From contig CACWNV010000010.1 in NCBI GenBank assembly GCA_902762325.1, forward strand, positions 1 to 64,000: a DNA stretch of 64,000 nucleotides. Direction: 5' to 3'. Below are positions 52,211 to 61,031 of this stretch, in pieces. Origin of the DNA: an uncultured Prevotellaceae bacterium. GTDB lineage: Bacteria; Bacteroidota; Bacteroidia; Bacteroidales; Bacteroidaceae. The notes beneath the pieces were generated by a model. It saw nothing but the letters and a program-made list of their open reading frames with translations, was not told the DNA's origin and made no database searches. Numbering within the stretch: the stretch's first letter is position 1; every line of letters starts with the position of its first letter. A program made the translations under genes and the position numbers.

Positions 52211-55200
52211 TTACTTTACAGTTACGATAGCAATACGGTTTGCATGATTGGTATCTGCACCCTTAGCCGTAATGCGTATGACATTCACGCCCTTGTCTTT
52301 GAGATACTTGGCAACGGCATCGGCACGCTCCTGTGAAAGTTTCTGGTTGACATCGGTGTTTCCTTCAGGTGAAGCGTATGCCACAATCTCTACGGTTGCA
52401 CCCTTCTCAATGCCGCTAAGTTCAGCGGCGTTCATAATCTCAGATGAATTCACTGGGAATGTTACGACGTAGGTGCTCTGAACGAAATAATCCTTATCTT
52501 TGCCAGGAACTTCCTTGACTACTTCCTTGATGACTTCCTTCACAACGGGAACTTCCTTGATGACTTCTCTGTCAACATATACTGGTGTTGCCTTTTTCTT
52601 CTTGCCACCACCGAAGTTAATCTTCACGCCAACCATTAATGAACGGGTGTGAGGATAACGGCTCCAGCGATAGTCTACGCCTGGGTCAAGTCCGCCCATA
52701 TTAACCTCTGGGTCAAGACCCTTGTAGTTCGTGATGGTGAGCAAGTTGTTAGCTGTTCCATAAAGTGTCAAATCCTGAATCCAGTCGTTGAAACAGTTGC
52801 GGAAGGTGTAGCTCAACGAAAGTGATTGCAGACGGATGTAAGTGCCCTTCTCTATCCAACGGTCAGAGGGGAGTACACCAGTAGCATCGCCAATGGGGAA
52901 TCCGAGGAACTCCTTCATGACGTTCTTGCCGTCGGAGAACATCTGGGCACTATTGTAGTGAGCACGTGGGCCGTTGTAAACATCGTTTCCGAATACACCC
53001 GTGATGAATGCGTTCAGGTTCCAGTTCTTGTAAGAAAGTGTGTTGTTCCATCCTGCGTTGAGCTTAGGCTGGGCGCAACCAGTAATGCTACGGTCTTTCA
53101 AACCTGGGTTGTTAGTGGTCTCTCCTGTGCGTTTGCCATTCTCGTCAAGCACATAATACTCAGAGCGTCCGTTCACCGTACCTGCATACTGATAGGTATA
53201 GAATGTACCGATTGACTCACCTTCCATAATTCGCTGGGTCCATCCGTTGGCAGAAACGCCTGCCACCATAGGATCGCCCTGTGTGAGAAGGGTGGTCTGG
53301 AACTGTTCGTTCTGCATCTTGTCAACGACATTCTTGTTGTGCGAGAGGTTAATGGTGGTATTCCATGTGAAGGTTCTGGTCTTTACGGGAACCATGTTCA
53401 AGGTGAATTCGATACCCTTATTGGTCATCTCGCCAATGTTTACGTCCAGCCAGCTATAGATATACTTTGTTGTAGGAACAGGATAGCTCCAAATCAAATC
53501 CTTTGTCTTCTTATGGTAAACTTCAATGGTACCATTGATGCGTCCTTTCAGGAAAGCAAAGTCAAGACCGATGTTCAACATGCCTGTTGACTCCCACTTC
53601 AGGTCAAGGTTAGGATTCTTTGTTGCACCATATATACGATACCACTTATTATCGTATTCGAATAAGCCAACGGCACCGTAGGCAGGATATGAAGAATACG
53701 GGTCAAATCCCATGGCATTACCAGAGATACCATAACCAGCACGGAGCTTCAAGTTATCGAAGACATTCTGGTTCTTCATGAAACCCTCTTCGGTGATGTT
53801 CCAAGCAAGAGAAACTGATGGAAACGTACCCCAACGTTTGTTCTTGCCGAATACGGAAGAACCGTCACGACGTACGGTAGCCTGCAACATATAGCGGCTG
53901 TCGAACGAATAGTTGGCACGGCCATAGAATGAGATGTTGCGAATACGGTCTAAGCTACCACTCTGCACGGAATTGATATTCAGGATGTTATTTGCACCCG
54001 CCATATAGAACCACGACAGGTCGTCGTTGTAGTATCCTTCTACTGTTGCACCGAAACCATCATTGTTCTTCTTCTCTTCCCAAGAGTAACCAGCCATCAA
54101 GTCCCACTTGCTCTTTCCAACCTTAAAGCCATAGTTCAGATAAGTCTCGAACGTCTGCTCACGACCGAAATAGGTGTTACGTGAAGTCTGTCCGTTCTTG
54201 TTGCCAACACCCTCGAATTGCGACTTGCGGGTGTTGTATCCGCTATAGGTGCTCTGATAATTGCTCCAAGAGTAGTTTACATTCCAGAAGAATCCCTTCC
54301 AAAGCTCAAGAGCGGTCTTGGCGATGAACTGGTTGCGCTTCCAGATTGTCTCTGATCTATTCTCCTCCATCATGGCGAGAGGATTATAGTTCTTCGAACC
54401 AGTACCCACTGTCCACGAGCCATCTGTATTTCTGATGGCGTTGGTTGGAGAGTAGTAGTTCATGGCATCAAGCACGGATGCACCCTCGTTGCCTGTGGGA
54501 ACACCGAAATGCTTGCCATACATGGAATTGAAGCCCATCGACAGAGTGAGGTGGTCTTTTAACACCTTTGTTGAAACGAGTGAGCGAAGATTGAAACGAT
54601 CCATGCCCGTCATCTTAACCACACCCTCGCGCTTAATCACGTTACCGCTAATCATGTAGTTGGTGGTAGCGTTACCGCCGCTGATGTTCACATTATGACT
54701 ATGGCTGATACCAGTACGGAGCACTTGATCCTGCCAGTCAACATCGGCACCACCGTCCTTCAGGGTAATACCAGGATTGTTCTGTGCATAGTTTCGTAAA
54801 TCGCTGGCTGAAGCCATGTCGTAAGTCTTCAGGATATGGTCGAAGGCAACATAACCATTGTAAGCCACATTCGTCCTTTCCTCAGTACCCTTCTTAGTGG
54901 TGACCATAATCACGCCATTTGCAGCCTTTGAACCGTAGATGGCTGTTGCAGTAGCATCACGAAGCACATCAATGCTCTCAATATCGTCTGGAGAAACGAT
55001 GGAGATGTCAACACCAGGAATTCCGTCTACAACATAGTAAGGTGACATAGCACCCGTACGAAGTGTAGAAGCACCACGGAGAGTGATAGTTGGAGAACCG
55101 TTCGGGTCAGCTGTAGATGAAACAACCAGACCGGGTACTTTTCCTTGAAGCATCTGAGCTGGGTCTGTAAACACACCCTGGTTCAGATCCTTAGCCTGCA

Positions 55201-55582
55201 CGGTGGTGATACTTGAAGTAACATCCTTACGACGCATCGTACCATAACCGACAACCACCACCTCGTTGAGCAACTGGTTGTCTTCCCTCAAAGTGATACT
55301 TTCACCGGCATTGATGGTCTGCGGCTCAAACCCGATATACGATACATTCAGTTTGGCTCCGCGCTTCACATCGAGTGAATAGCGTCCATCTACATCCGTA
55401 ATAGTACCATTCTGCGTACCTGCCTCCACGACGCTCACACCAACCAGGGGTTCTCCCTGTGCATCGCGGATTACTCCCGACACCTTGTTCTGCGCCATTG
55501 CCACAGTACTGCATGTAAAGAGGACTAACGAAAGCATTACTTTCTCAAGTCCCCGTCGAAATTGATTTCGTACTTTTAGCAT
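52211..55582 (-). CDS. SusC/RagA TonB-dependent transporter with C-terminal OmpA-like domain
   Basis: 1123 residues. Signal peptide; carboxypeptidase-like N-terminal domain (SGVIRDAQGEPLVGVSV); TonB-box/plug (EVVVVGYGTMRRKDVTSSI); 22-strand barrel ending near VGVKINFGG at about 992. Beyond the last strand come a Lys/Val/Glu-rich linker (EVIKEVPVVKEVIKEVVKEV) and about 90 residues of OmpA-type fold: FPVNSSEIM, IVAYASPEGNTD, and QKLSQERADAVAKYLKDKGV. Usual SusC proteins stop at the barrel. The tail should face the periplasm and could hold peptidoglycan. The Asp of the usual GHTD motif is replaced by Ser; the Arg of ERAD is kept. Confidence 0.93.
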   Translation of the reverse strand: MLKVRNQFRRGLEKVMLSLVLFTCSTVAMAQNKVSGVIRDAQGEPLVGVSVVEAGTQNGTITDVDGRYSLDVKRGAKLNVSYIGFEPQTINAGESITLREDNQLLNEVVVVGYGTMRRKDVTSSITTVQAKDLNQGVFTDPAQMLQGKVPGLVVSSTADPNGSPTITLRGASTLRTGAMSPYYVVDGIPGVDISIVSPDDIESIDVLRDATATAIYGSKAANGVIMVTTKKGTEERTNVAYNGYVAFDHILKTYDMASASDLRNYAQNNPGITLKDGGADVDWQDQVLRTGISHSHNVNISGGNATTNYMISGNVIKREGVVKMTGMDRFNLRSLVSTKVLKDHLTLSMGFNSMYGKHFGVPTGNEGASVLDAMNYYSPTNAIRNTDGSWTVGTGSKNYNPLAMMEENRSETIWKRNQFIAKTALELWKGFFWNVNYSWSNYQSTYSGYNTRKSQFEGVGNKNGQTSRNTYFGREQTFETYLNYGFKVGKSKWDLMAGYSWEEKKNNDGFGATVEGYYNDDLSWFYMAGANNILNINSVQSGSLDRIRNISFYGRANYSFDSRYMLQATVRRDGSSVFGKNKRWGTFPSVSLAWNITEEGFMKNQNVFDNLKLRAGYGISGNAMGFDPYSSYPAYGAVGLFEYDNKWYRIYGATKNPNLDLKWESTGMLNIGLDFAFLKGRINGTIEVYHKKTKDLIWSYPVPTTKYIYSWLDVNIGEMTNKGIEFTLNMVPVKTRTFTWNTTINLSHNKNVVDKMQNEQFQTTLLTQGDPMVAGVSANGWTQRIMEGESIGTFYTYQYAGTVNGRSEYYVLDENGKRTGETTNNPGLKDRSITGCAQPKLNAGWNNTLSYKNWNLNAFITGVFGNDVYNGPRAHYNSAQMFSDGKNVMKEFLGFPIGDATGVLPSDRWIEKGTYIRLQSLSLSYTFRNCFNDWIQDLTLYGTANNLLTITNYKGLDPEVNMGGLDPGVDYRWSRYPHTRSLMVGVKINFGGGKKKKATPVYVDREVIKEVPVVKEVIKEVVKEVPGKDKDYFVQSTYVVTFPVNSSEIMNAAELSGIEKGATVEIVAYASPEGNTDVNQKLSQERADAVAKYLKDKGVNVIRITAKGADTNHANRIAIVTVK

Positions 55583-55618
55583 AATAAATTATTGATTAGA
55601 TTAATGAAATTGTCTTGT

Positions 55619-57076
55619 TTAAATGAACCCGTCATCATTCACGCCTACGTTTAACGGTTCTCCATTGAGTATGATACGTGTCAGAATCACATGGTCGCAT
55701 TTCACCGTCTTACCCGTTCTTCCGAAGCCGGGGAAGTCTCTTGCCTCCACATTGAAGCCCGACACGTATATATTGCTTGCCGTCTCAAAGTGCAAAGGAT
55801 AAACCTTGCCTCGAACGAACCCCTCACCCTTGCACGGTCGTTTATCATATACGCCGCCCTCATACTGGGTTGTCTTGTTCATCGTGAGAGACATGTTATC
55901 TATATAGATATGGTGCACCTTTCCCGGGACATCGCCTCCGATAAAGCACCCATTTTCTGAAGTAGCGGTGATGTTGTTGAAGCGGATTCGCGCCACCTCA
56001 CCACACCGGCCTTCAATCTGTCCTTTCGGGAAGCGCCAGTTGGCGTCCTTGTGGTTGCCGTTGGCACGCGGATAGCTGGTCACATAGATTGGCTCTGCCT
56101 TTCCCCACCATACGTCAGACCAAAGTCGGCAGTCGAGCTGTATGTTTGAAAAGGTTACGTCAGTGACCGTTCCCTCGTCGCGGTTCTGAATACCGATGCC
56201 ACGGTTGGAAGCCGTGATAATACAGTTGTCGACCATGACATTATAGATGGAGTCCATGTTCTCACTGCCTATCTTGACAGCACACGAGCGAGAAGTCATC
56301 ACACAATTGGTCACCGTGATGTCATGGCAGGAGCCATATTGTTCAAACTCCCGGCGGTTCTTCAGGCAGATGCAGTCATCTCCGCTGGTAATATAGCAGT
56401 TGGCAATGCGGACGTTCTTCGAATGGTCAAGGTCGATGCCGTCACCGTTGCGTATCTTCAGGTTATTCAACAGTTGAATGCCGTCAATAACCGCACCGTC
56501 ACAGCCGATGAGGTGAACTGTCCAGTAAGCGCCCTCCCGAATCGTGACATCCCGAATGGTCAGATTGCGCACATCGGTAAGCGTGAGGACATGCGGACGC
56601 GGGTCGAAAGTCTGTGGATTAAGCGGTTTCAGTTCATAAGAATCCGACAATTCTGCTCCCATGAACGCTATGCCGTTACCATGAATGGTTCCCTTTCCCC
56701 CAATGGTTATGTTCTCGGCATGACTGGCATAGAGCCACATCATTCCTTCTCCTTCGTTTGCTCCGAAGGCACTGAGCCGATAGACTGACTCGTCGGGGTT
56801 GGCTTTAAGGACAGATGTTGCCTCAAGATACAATTCCACATTTGACTTGATCTCCACAGGACCAGCCATAAACACTCTGTTGCGTGGGAAGAGGACACGT
56901 CCCCCACCCTCCTGACAGCACTGGTTGATGGCTTTCTGAATGGCGAAGGCATCATCGGTCAAACCATTTCCCTTTGCACCATAGTCCATGACATTATAGA
57001 CTTTCTGTGCAGAAAGATCTGTCAGGAACAATAGACTAAGACAAAATGCAAAAAGGAATCTCATGGTCTTAAACAT
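55619..57076 (-). CDS. GH28 polygalacturonase-like enzyme, secreted
   Basis: 485 residues from MFKTMRFLFAFCLSLLFL (signal peptide). The frame reaches ten codons further, but that ATG lies at the promoter -7 box. The right-handed beta-helix has the GH28 active-site segments NGDGIDLDHSKN, then SGDDCICLKN (catalytic Asp pair), CAVKIGSE and NRGIGIQNRDEG. GH28 cleaves polygalacturonan or rhamnogalacturonan backbones or ends. It is the first gene of the GH28-SusC-SusD operon; SusC starts 36 bp after its stop. Confidence 0.9.
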   Translation of the reverse strand: MFKTMRFLFAFCLSLLFLTDLSAQKVYNVMDYGAKGNGLTDDAFAIQKAINQCCQEGGGRVLFPRNRVFMAGPVEIKSNVELYLEATSVLKANPDESVYRLSAFGANEGEGMMWLYASHAENITIGGKGTIHGNGIAFMGAELSDSYELKPLNPQTFDPRPHVLTLTDVRNLTIRDVTIREGAYWTVHLIGCDGAVIDGIQLLNNLKIRNGDGIDLDHSKNVRIANCYITSGDDCICLKNRREFEQYGSCHDITVTNCVMTSRSCAVKIGSENMDSIYNVMVDNCIITASNRGIGIQNRDEGTVTDVTFSNIQLDCRLWSDVWWGKAEPIYVTSYPRANGNHKDANWRFPKGQIEGRCGEVARIRFNNITATSENGCFIGGDVPGKVHHIYIDNMSLTMNKTTQYEGGVYDKRPCKGEGFVRGKVYPLHFETASNIYVSGFNVEARDFPGFGRTGKTVKCDHVILTRIILNGEPLNVGVNDDGFI

Positions 57077-57103
57077 TGATCTAGATATATTTATTATTCG
57101 GGA

Positions 57104-57134
57104 CAAAGTTAAACAATTTTTCTAAACAAGCAAA
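57104..57134 (-). promoter_or_regulatory. Promoter of the GH28-SusC-SusD operon
   Basis: Minus strand TTTG (57134-57131), 19 bp, TAACTTTG (57111-57104). The transcript should start near 57097, about 20 bp before the ATG at 57076. Confidence 0.75.
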
Positions 57135-57281
57135 AAAAACACCAATAAAAGCGGTATATCAACCAAAAACAACCTCTTTACCTGATGCAAACGGCACGTT
57201 TACCATCACGAAATCATAACTCTATGAAAGTATAACAAATATTAAAAAAGAATGCAAGAGTAAATATTTATACATGTTTGT

Positions 57282-57313
57282 TTTGTGTTTTCGCATGTTT
57301 ATGTGTATATTTG
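57282..57313 (+). promoter_or_regulatory. Promoter of argR
   Basis: TTTG (57282-57285), 20 bp, TATATTTG (57306-57313), then 28 bp to the ATG at 57342. This supports the shorter argR start. Confidence 0.75.
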
Positions 57314-57341
57314 CAGCCCAAAACTGAATATTTTTACATCA

Positions 57342-57824
57342 ATGAAGGTCAAAAACAGTCGAATTGAAGCATTGAAAATGCTCATTTCCAGTCAACAGTT
57401 AGGTTCACAAGAGGAAGTTTTGCAAGCTCTACAACGCGAAGGATTCACTCTTACACAAGCCACACTGAGCCGCGACTTGAAACAGTTGAAGGTGGCAAAG
57501 GCTGCATCGATGAACGGGAAATACGTCTATGTGCTGCCCAATGAAACAATGTACAAGCGTGTCCACAAGTCGCAGAGTGCAAGAGAGATGCTGGCAAATC
57601 CAGGGTCAATATCGTTGGAATTCACCGGAAACATTGGTGTACTGAAAACGCGGCCAGGCTATGCCAGTCTGCTCGCCTACAACATTGACAACAGCGACCT
57701 GCATGATATTCTGGGAACCATTGCAGGTGACGATACGATATTCATTGCCATCAAGGAAGGTATCGATCGTAAATCGGTGGCCGAACGTCTGTCGGAAATC
57801 ATCCCGGAACTCAACATTCAATGA
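57342..57824 (+). CDS. argR: Arginine repressor
   Basis: 160 residues from MKVKNSRIEALKML; the open frame begins 57 bp earlier, but that part contains the promoter. The N-terminal winged helix includes GSQEEVLQALQREGFTLTQA, then TLSRDLKQL. The C-terminal hexamerisation and arginine-binding domain includes VLKTRPGYASLLAYNID, then IAGDDTIFIAI. It senses arginine and should control the arginine genes that follow. I could not pick out a clear ARG box. Confidence 0.95.
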   Translation: MKVKNSRIEALKMLISSQQLGSQEEVLQALQREGFTLTQATLSRDLKQLKVAKAASMNGKYVYVLPNETMYKRVHKSQSAREMLANPGSISLEFTGNIGVLKTRPGYASLLAYNIDNSDLHDILGTIAGDDTIFIAIKEGIDRKSVAERLSEIIPELNIQ

Positions 57825-57854
57825 TTAACATATACACATTATTTATAATATAAA

Positions 57855-58478
57855 GTGGAAAAAATTGAAGTCTTTGTGGCCGACGCTTCTCATGAGAAAT
57901 ACGTCGACACAATTCTAAAAACAATAGAAGATGCCGCAAAAGTACGTGGTACTGGCATCGCCAAACGAACACACGAGTACCTTACCACTAAAATGCGCGA
58001 AGCAAAGGCCGTGATAGCCCTCTGTGGCGACCGGTTTGCTGGATTCAGTTACATTGAGACATGGGGAAACAAACAATATGTAACCACCTCGGGACTGATC
58101 GTGCACCCTGACTTCCGCGGCATGGGTATCGCCAAGAGAATCAAAGATATGACATTCTCATTGGCTCGTACACGATGGCCGCATGCCAAGATCTTCTCGC
58201 TTACAAGCGGTGCCGCTGTCATGACAATGAACACTCAACTGGGCTATCAGCCTGTGACATTCGCCGATCTGACAGACGATGAGGCATTCTGGAGAGGTTG
58301 TGAAGGGTGCGTCAATGTGGATGTGCTGCACCGTACTGGACGTAAATACTGCATTTGCACAGCCATGCTTTACGACCCGGAAGAGCATCTGCCCGCAAAG
58401 ATTCCGCAGAATGTGCTTGAACGAATCAAGAAGATTGATGCCGCCATCGACCTTCCCGAAGTGGAGGAATGCCCATAA
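57855..58478 (+). CDS. GNAT family acyltransferase in the arginine cluster
   Basis: 207 residues, GTG start. The acetyl-CoA loop is in VHPDFRGMGIAKRIKDMTF, preceded by the AVIALCGDRFAGFSYIETW strands. Its place between argR and argG, with argC and argD following, suggests that it acylates glutamate in the first step of arginine synthesis. Bacteroidetes are known to use N-succinyl rather than N-acetyl intermediates at the transcarbamylase step, so the donor could be succinyl-CoA. The activity itself is inference. Confidence 0.8.
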   Translation: MEKIEVFVADASHEKYVDTILKTIEDAAKVRGTGIAKRTHEYLTTKMREAKAVIALCGDRFAGFSYIETWGNKQYVTTSGLIVHPDFRGMGIAKRIKDMTFSLARTRWPHAKIFSLTSGAAVMTMNTQLGYQPVTFADLTDDEAFWRGCEGCVNVDVLHRTGRKYCICTAMLYDPEEHLPAKIPQNVLERIKKIDAAIDLPEVEECP

Positions 58479-58534
58479 CCTGCTGATTAACAACAGGCAG
58501 AACAAAGAAACATAATAAAAACCTTTAATAGTAT

Positions 58535-58562
58535 GGTGTCTACTTGAAACCCGTTAGACACC
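58535..58562 (+). other. Small hairpin in the argG leader
   Basis: GGTGTCTA (58535-58542) pairs perfectly with TAGACACC (58555-58562), 31 bp before the argG ATG, with no T-run after it. It may be a regulatory or processing structure. Confidence 0.35.
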
Positions 58563-58593
58563 CCTCACATCCAAAGAGGACGGGAACAGAATT

Positions 58594-59793
58594 ATGACAA
58601 AGAAGAAAGTAGTAGTAGCATTTTCAGGAGGTCTTGACACTTCCTACACCGTGATGAAACTCACGAAAGAGGGTTATGATGTTTATGCAGCCTGTGCCAA
58701 CACAGGCGGATTCAGCCCTGAGCAACTGAAAAAGAATGAGGAAAACGCATACAAGCTGGGAGCAGTCCAATATGTGACACTTGATGTCACACAGGAATAT
58801 TATGAGAAATCATTGAAATACATGATTTTCGGTAATGTCCTCCGTAACAACTGCTATCCCATCTCCGTGTCTTCCGAGCGTATTTTTCAGGCTATCGCTA
58901 TTGCACGCTACGCAAACGAGATAAAGGCTGATGCCATTGCGCATGGCTCAACAGGTGCCGGTAACGACCAGATCCGTTTCGACATGACGTTCCTCGTCAT
59001 GGCTCCGGGGGTAGAAATCATCACACTGACACGTGACAAGAAACTGACACGTAAGGAAGAGGTGGACTATCTGAACGAGAACGGATTCTTCGCAGACTTC
59101 ACAAAACTGAAATACAGCTACAATGTAGGTATCTGGGGCACAAGCATTTGCGGCGGTGAACTGCTGGATCCTACACAGGGACTGCCCGAAGACGCTTACC
59201 TCAAACATGCCACCCAGAAGGAAGAATCGACCTTGAAAATCACTTTCAAGAAGGGAGAGATTGTCGCCGTCAACGGCGAGAACTTTGATGACAAGGTAAA
59301 AGCCATCCAGAAGATTGAGGAAATCGGTGCTTCTTATGCTATTGGCCGCGACTGTAACGTCGGCGACACCATCATCGGCATTAAAGGTCGTGTAGGCTTT
59401 GAGGCTGCCGCTCCCAAGCTGATCATCGAGGCACATCGTCTGTTGGAGAAGTCAACGCTCAGCAAATGGCAGCAGTACTGGAAGGATCAGGTTGCCAACT
59501 GGTATGGCATGTTCCTGCACGAAAGTCAGTATCTGGAGCCCGTCATGCCCGACATCGAAGCCATGCTTACTTCCAGCCAGCGGAATGTCAACGGTACAGC
59601 TATCCTGAAATTACGTCCTTACGGCTTTGAGACCGTCGGAGTGGATTCTGATGACGACCTGACGAAATCTAAACTTGGCGAGTACGGCGAGACACAAACA
59701 GGATGGACAGCCGACGAAGCGAAAGGATTTATTAAGGTCAGCTCTACCCCATTGCGTGTCTATTACGGCATTCACAAGGATGAGAAACGCTAA
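58594..59793 (+). CDS. argG: Argininosuccinate synthase
   Basis: 399 residues. The PP-loop VVVAFSGGLDTSYTVMKL at the start binds ATP; NCYPISVSSERIFQ, AHGSTGAGNDQIRFD and NVGIWGTSICGGELLDP are the substrate loops. It joins citrulline and aspartate in the seventh step of arginine synthesis. It follows the GNAT gene by 115 bp. Confidence 0.96.
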   Translation: MTKKKVVVAFSGGLDTSYTVMKLTKEGYDVYAACANTGGFSPEQLKKNEENAYKLGAVQYVTLDVTQEYYEKSLKYMIFGNVLRNNCYPISVSSERIFQAIAIARYANEIKADAIAHGSTGAGNDQIRFDMTFLVMAPGVEIITLTRDKKLTRKEEVDYLNENGFFADFTKLKYSYNVGIWGTSICGGELLDPTQGLPEDAYLKHATQKEESTLKITFKKGEIVAVNGENFDDKVKAIQKIEEIGASYAIGRDCNVGDTIIGIKGRVGFEAAAPKLIIEAHRLLEKSTLSKWQQYWKDQVANWYGMFLHESQYLEPVMPDIEAMLTSSQRNVNGTAILKLRPYGFETVGVDSDDDLTKSKLGEYGETQTGWTADEAKGFIKVSSTPLRVYYGIHKDEKR

Positions 59794-59860
59794 ACGACGG
59801 ACATTTACCAATCATAACAGATATTTAACAGAAGTAGAATCTTAATACAATACAGCATTT

Positions 59861-60046
59861 ATGGAAAAGAAACTTCGTCGCTCAAACGATGCCTGGATTG
59901 CCGGTATATGCGGTGGACTGGCAGATTACTTTGGATTCGAACGTGAACTGACACGTATTTTCTGGCTTTTGCTGACCATATTCACATTCTTCCCTGGGCT
60001 GATACTCTACATCGTCCTTTGGATACTGATGCCAAAAGAGATGTAA
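59861..60046 (+). CDS. PspC domain membrane protein (61 aa)
   Basis: MEKKLRRSNDAWIAGICGGL, then ADYFGFERELTRIFW and a single hydrophobic helix (FPGLILYIVLWILMP) form a minimal PspC domain. PspC proteins belong to envelope-stress responses. It stands alone between argG and argC, one base before argC, so it is co-translated with the arginine genes. No tie to arginine is known to me. Confidence 0.9.
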   Translation: MEKKLRRSNDAWIAGICGGLADYFGFERELTRIFWLLLTIFTFFPGLILYIVLWILMPKEM

Positions 60047-60047
60047 T

Positions 60048-61013
60048 ATGGTTAGAATTGGAATATTAGGTGCAGCAGGCTATACCGGCGGTGAGCTTAT
60101 TCGTCTGCTGCTTAACCATCCTGAGTCGGAGATTGTCTTTGCCAATAGTGAGAGCAATGCCGGCAACCCTATAACCGATGTTCACGAAGGGCTAATCGGT
60201 GATACCGATTTGGTATTCACAGATGCGATGCCATTTGACGAGGTCGATGTGGTCTTCTTCTGCTTCGGTCACGGTAAGAGTGCACAGTTCCTGAAAGAGC
60301 ATACCATTCCTGCCAATGTGAAGATCATCGATCTGGCACAGGACTTCCGCATCAAAGGAGACCACGACTATGTCTACGGTCTTCCGGAAATCAACAGACC
60401 GGCAATTGAGAAGGCTTTGCATGTTGCCAATCCCGGCTGTTTTGCCACCTGTATCCAGCTTGGCCTGTTACCCGCCGCACAGATGAAATTGCTGAACGAG
60501 GATGTCGCTGTTAATGCCATCACTGGTTCAACAGGAGCAGGACAGAAGCCAGGTGCCACCACCCACTTCTCATGGCGCAACAACAACCTGAGCATCTACA
60601 AGCCATTCCAGCATCAGCACTTACACGAAATCAAGCAGTCGCTGATACAGGTGCAAGGGACGTTGGATGCATCCATCGACTTTATCCCCTATCGCGGCGA
60701 CTTCACCCGTGGCATCTTTGCCACGATGGTGGTGAAAACAGATGTTCCCTTTGAGGAAATCGAGGAAGGCTATAAGGCTTTCTATTCAGATACAGCCTTT
60801 ACACATTATAGCGATAAGCCCATTGACCTGAAGCAGGTGGTAAACACGAACAAGGCGCTCGTACACGTAGAGAAATACGGAAACAAGCTTCTTGTCACCT
60901 CCTGCATCGATAACCTGCTGAAAGGAGCTGTCGGCCAGGCTGTCCAGAACATGAACCTGATGTGTGGCATCCCCGAAAAGACAGGACTCCAACTGAAAGC
61001 CAGCGCATTCTAA
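60048..61013 (+). CDS. argC: N-acetyl-gamma-glutamyl-phosphate reductase
   Basis: 321 residues. The NADP loop GILGAAGYTGGELIRLL is at the start, and the catalytic Cys sits in VANPGCFATCIQLG near residue 138. It is the short, type 2 form. It reduces the acyl-glutamyl phosphate to the semialdehyde. argB is not in this window. Confidence 0.95.
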   Translation: MVRIGILGAAGYTGGELIRLLLNHPESEIVFANSESNAGNPITDVHEGLIGDTDLVFTDAMPFDEVDVVFFCFGHGKSAQFLKEHTIPANVKIIDLAQDFRIKGDHDYVYGLPEINRPAIEKALHVANPGCFATCIQLGLLPAAQMKLLNEDVAVNAITGSTGAGQKPGATTHFSWRNNNLSIYKPFQHQHLHEIKQSLIQVQGTLDASIDFIPYRGDFTRGIFATMVVKTDVPFEEIEEGYKAFYSDTAFTHYSDKPIDLKQVVNTNKALVHVEKYGNKLLVTSCIDNLLKGAVGQAVQNMNLMCGIPEKTGLQLKASAF

Positions 61014-61031
61014 ACAAATAGCATACTAATC

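Noticed and set aside
57285-57341. Longer argR start
   Set aside because: The extra 19 codons contain the TATATTTG promoter box, so they lie upstream of or at the transcript start.
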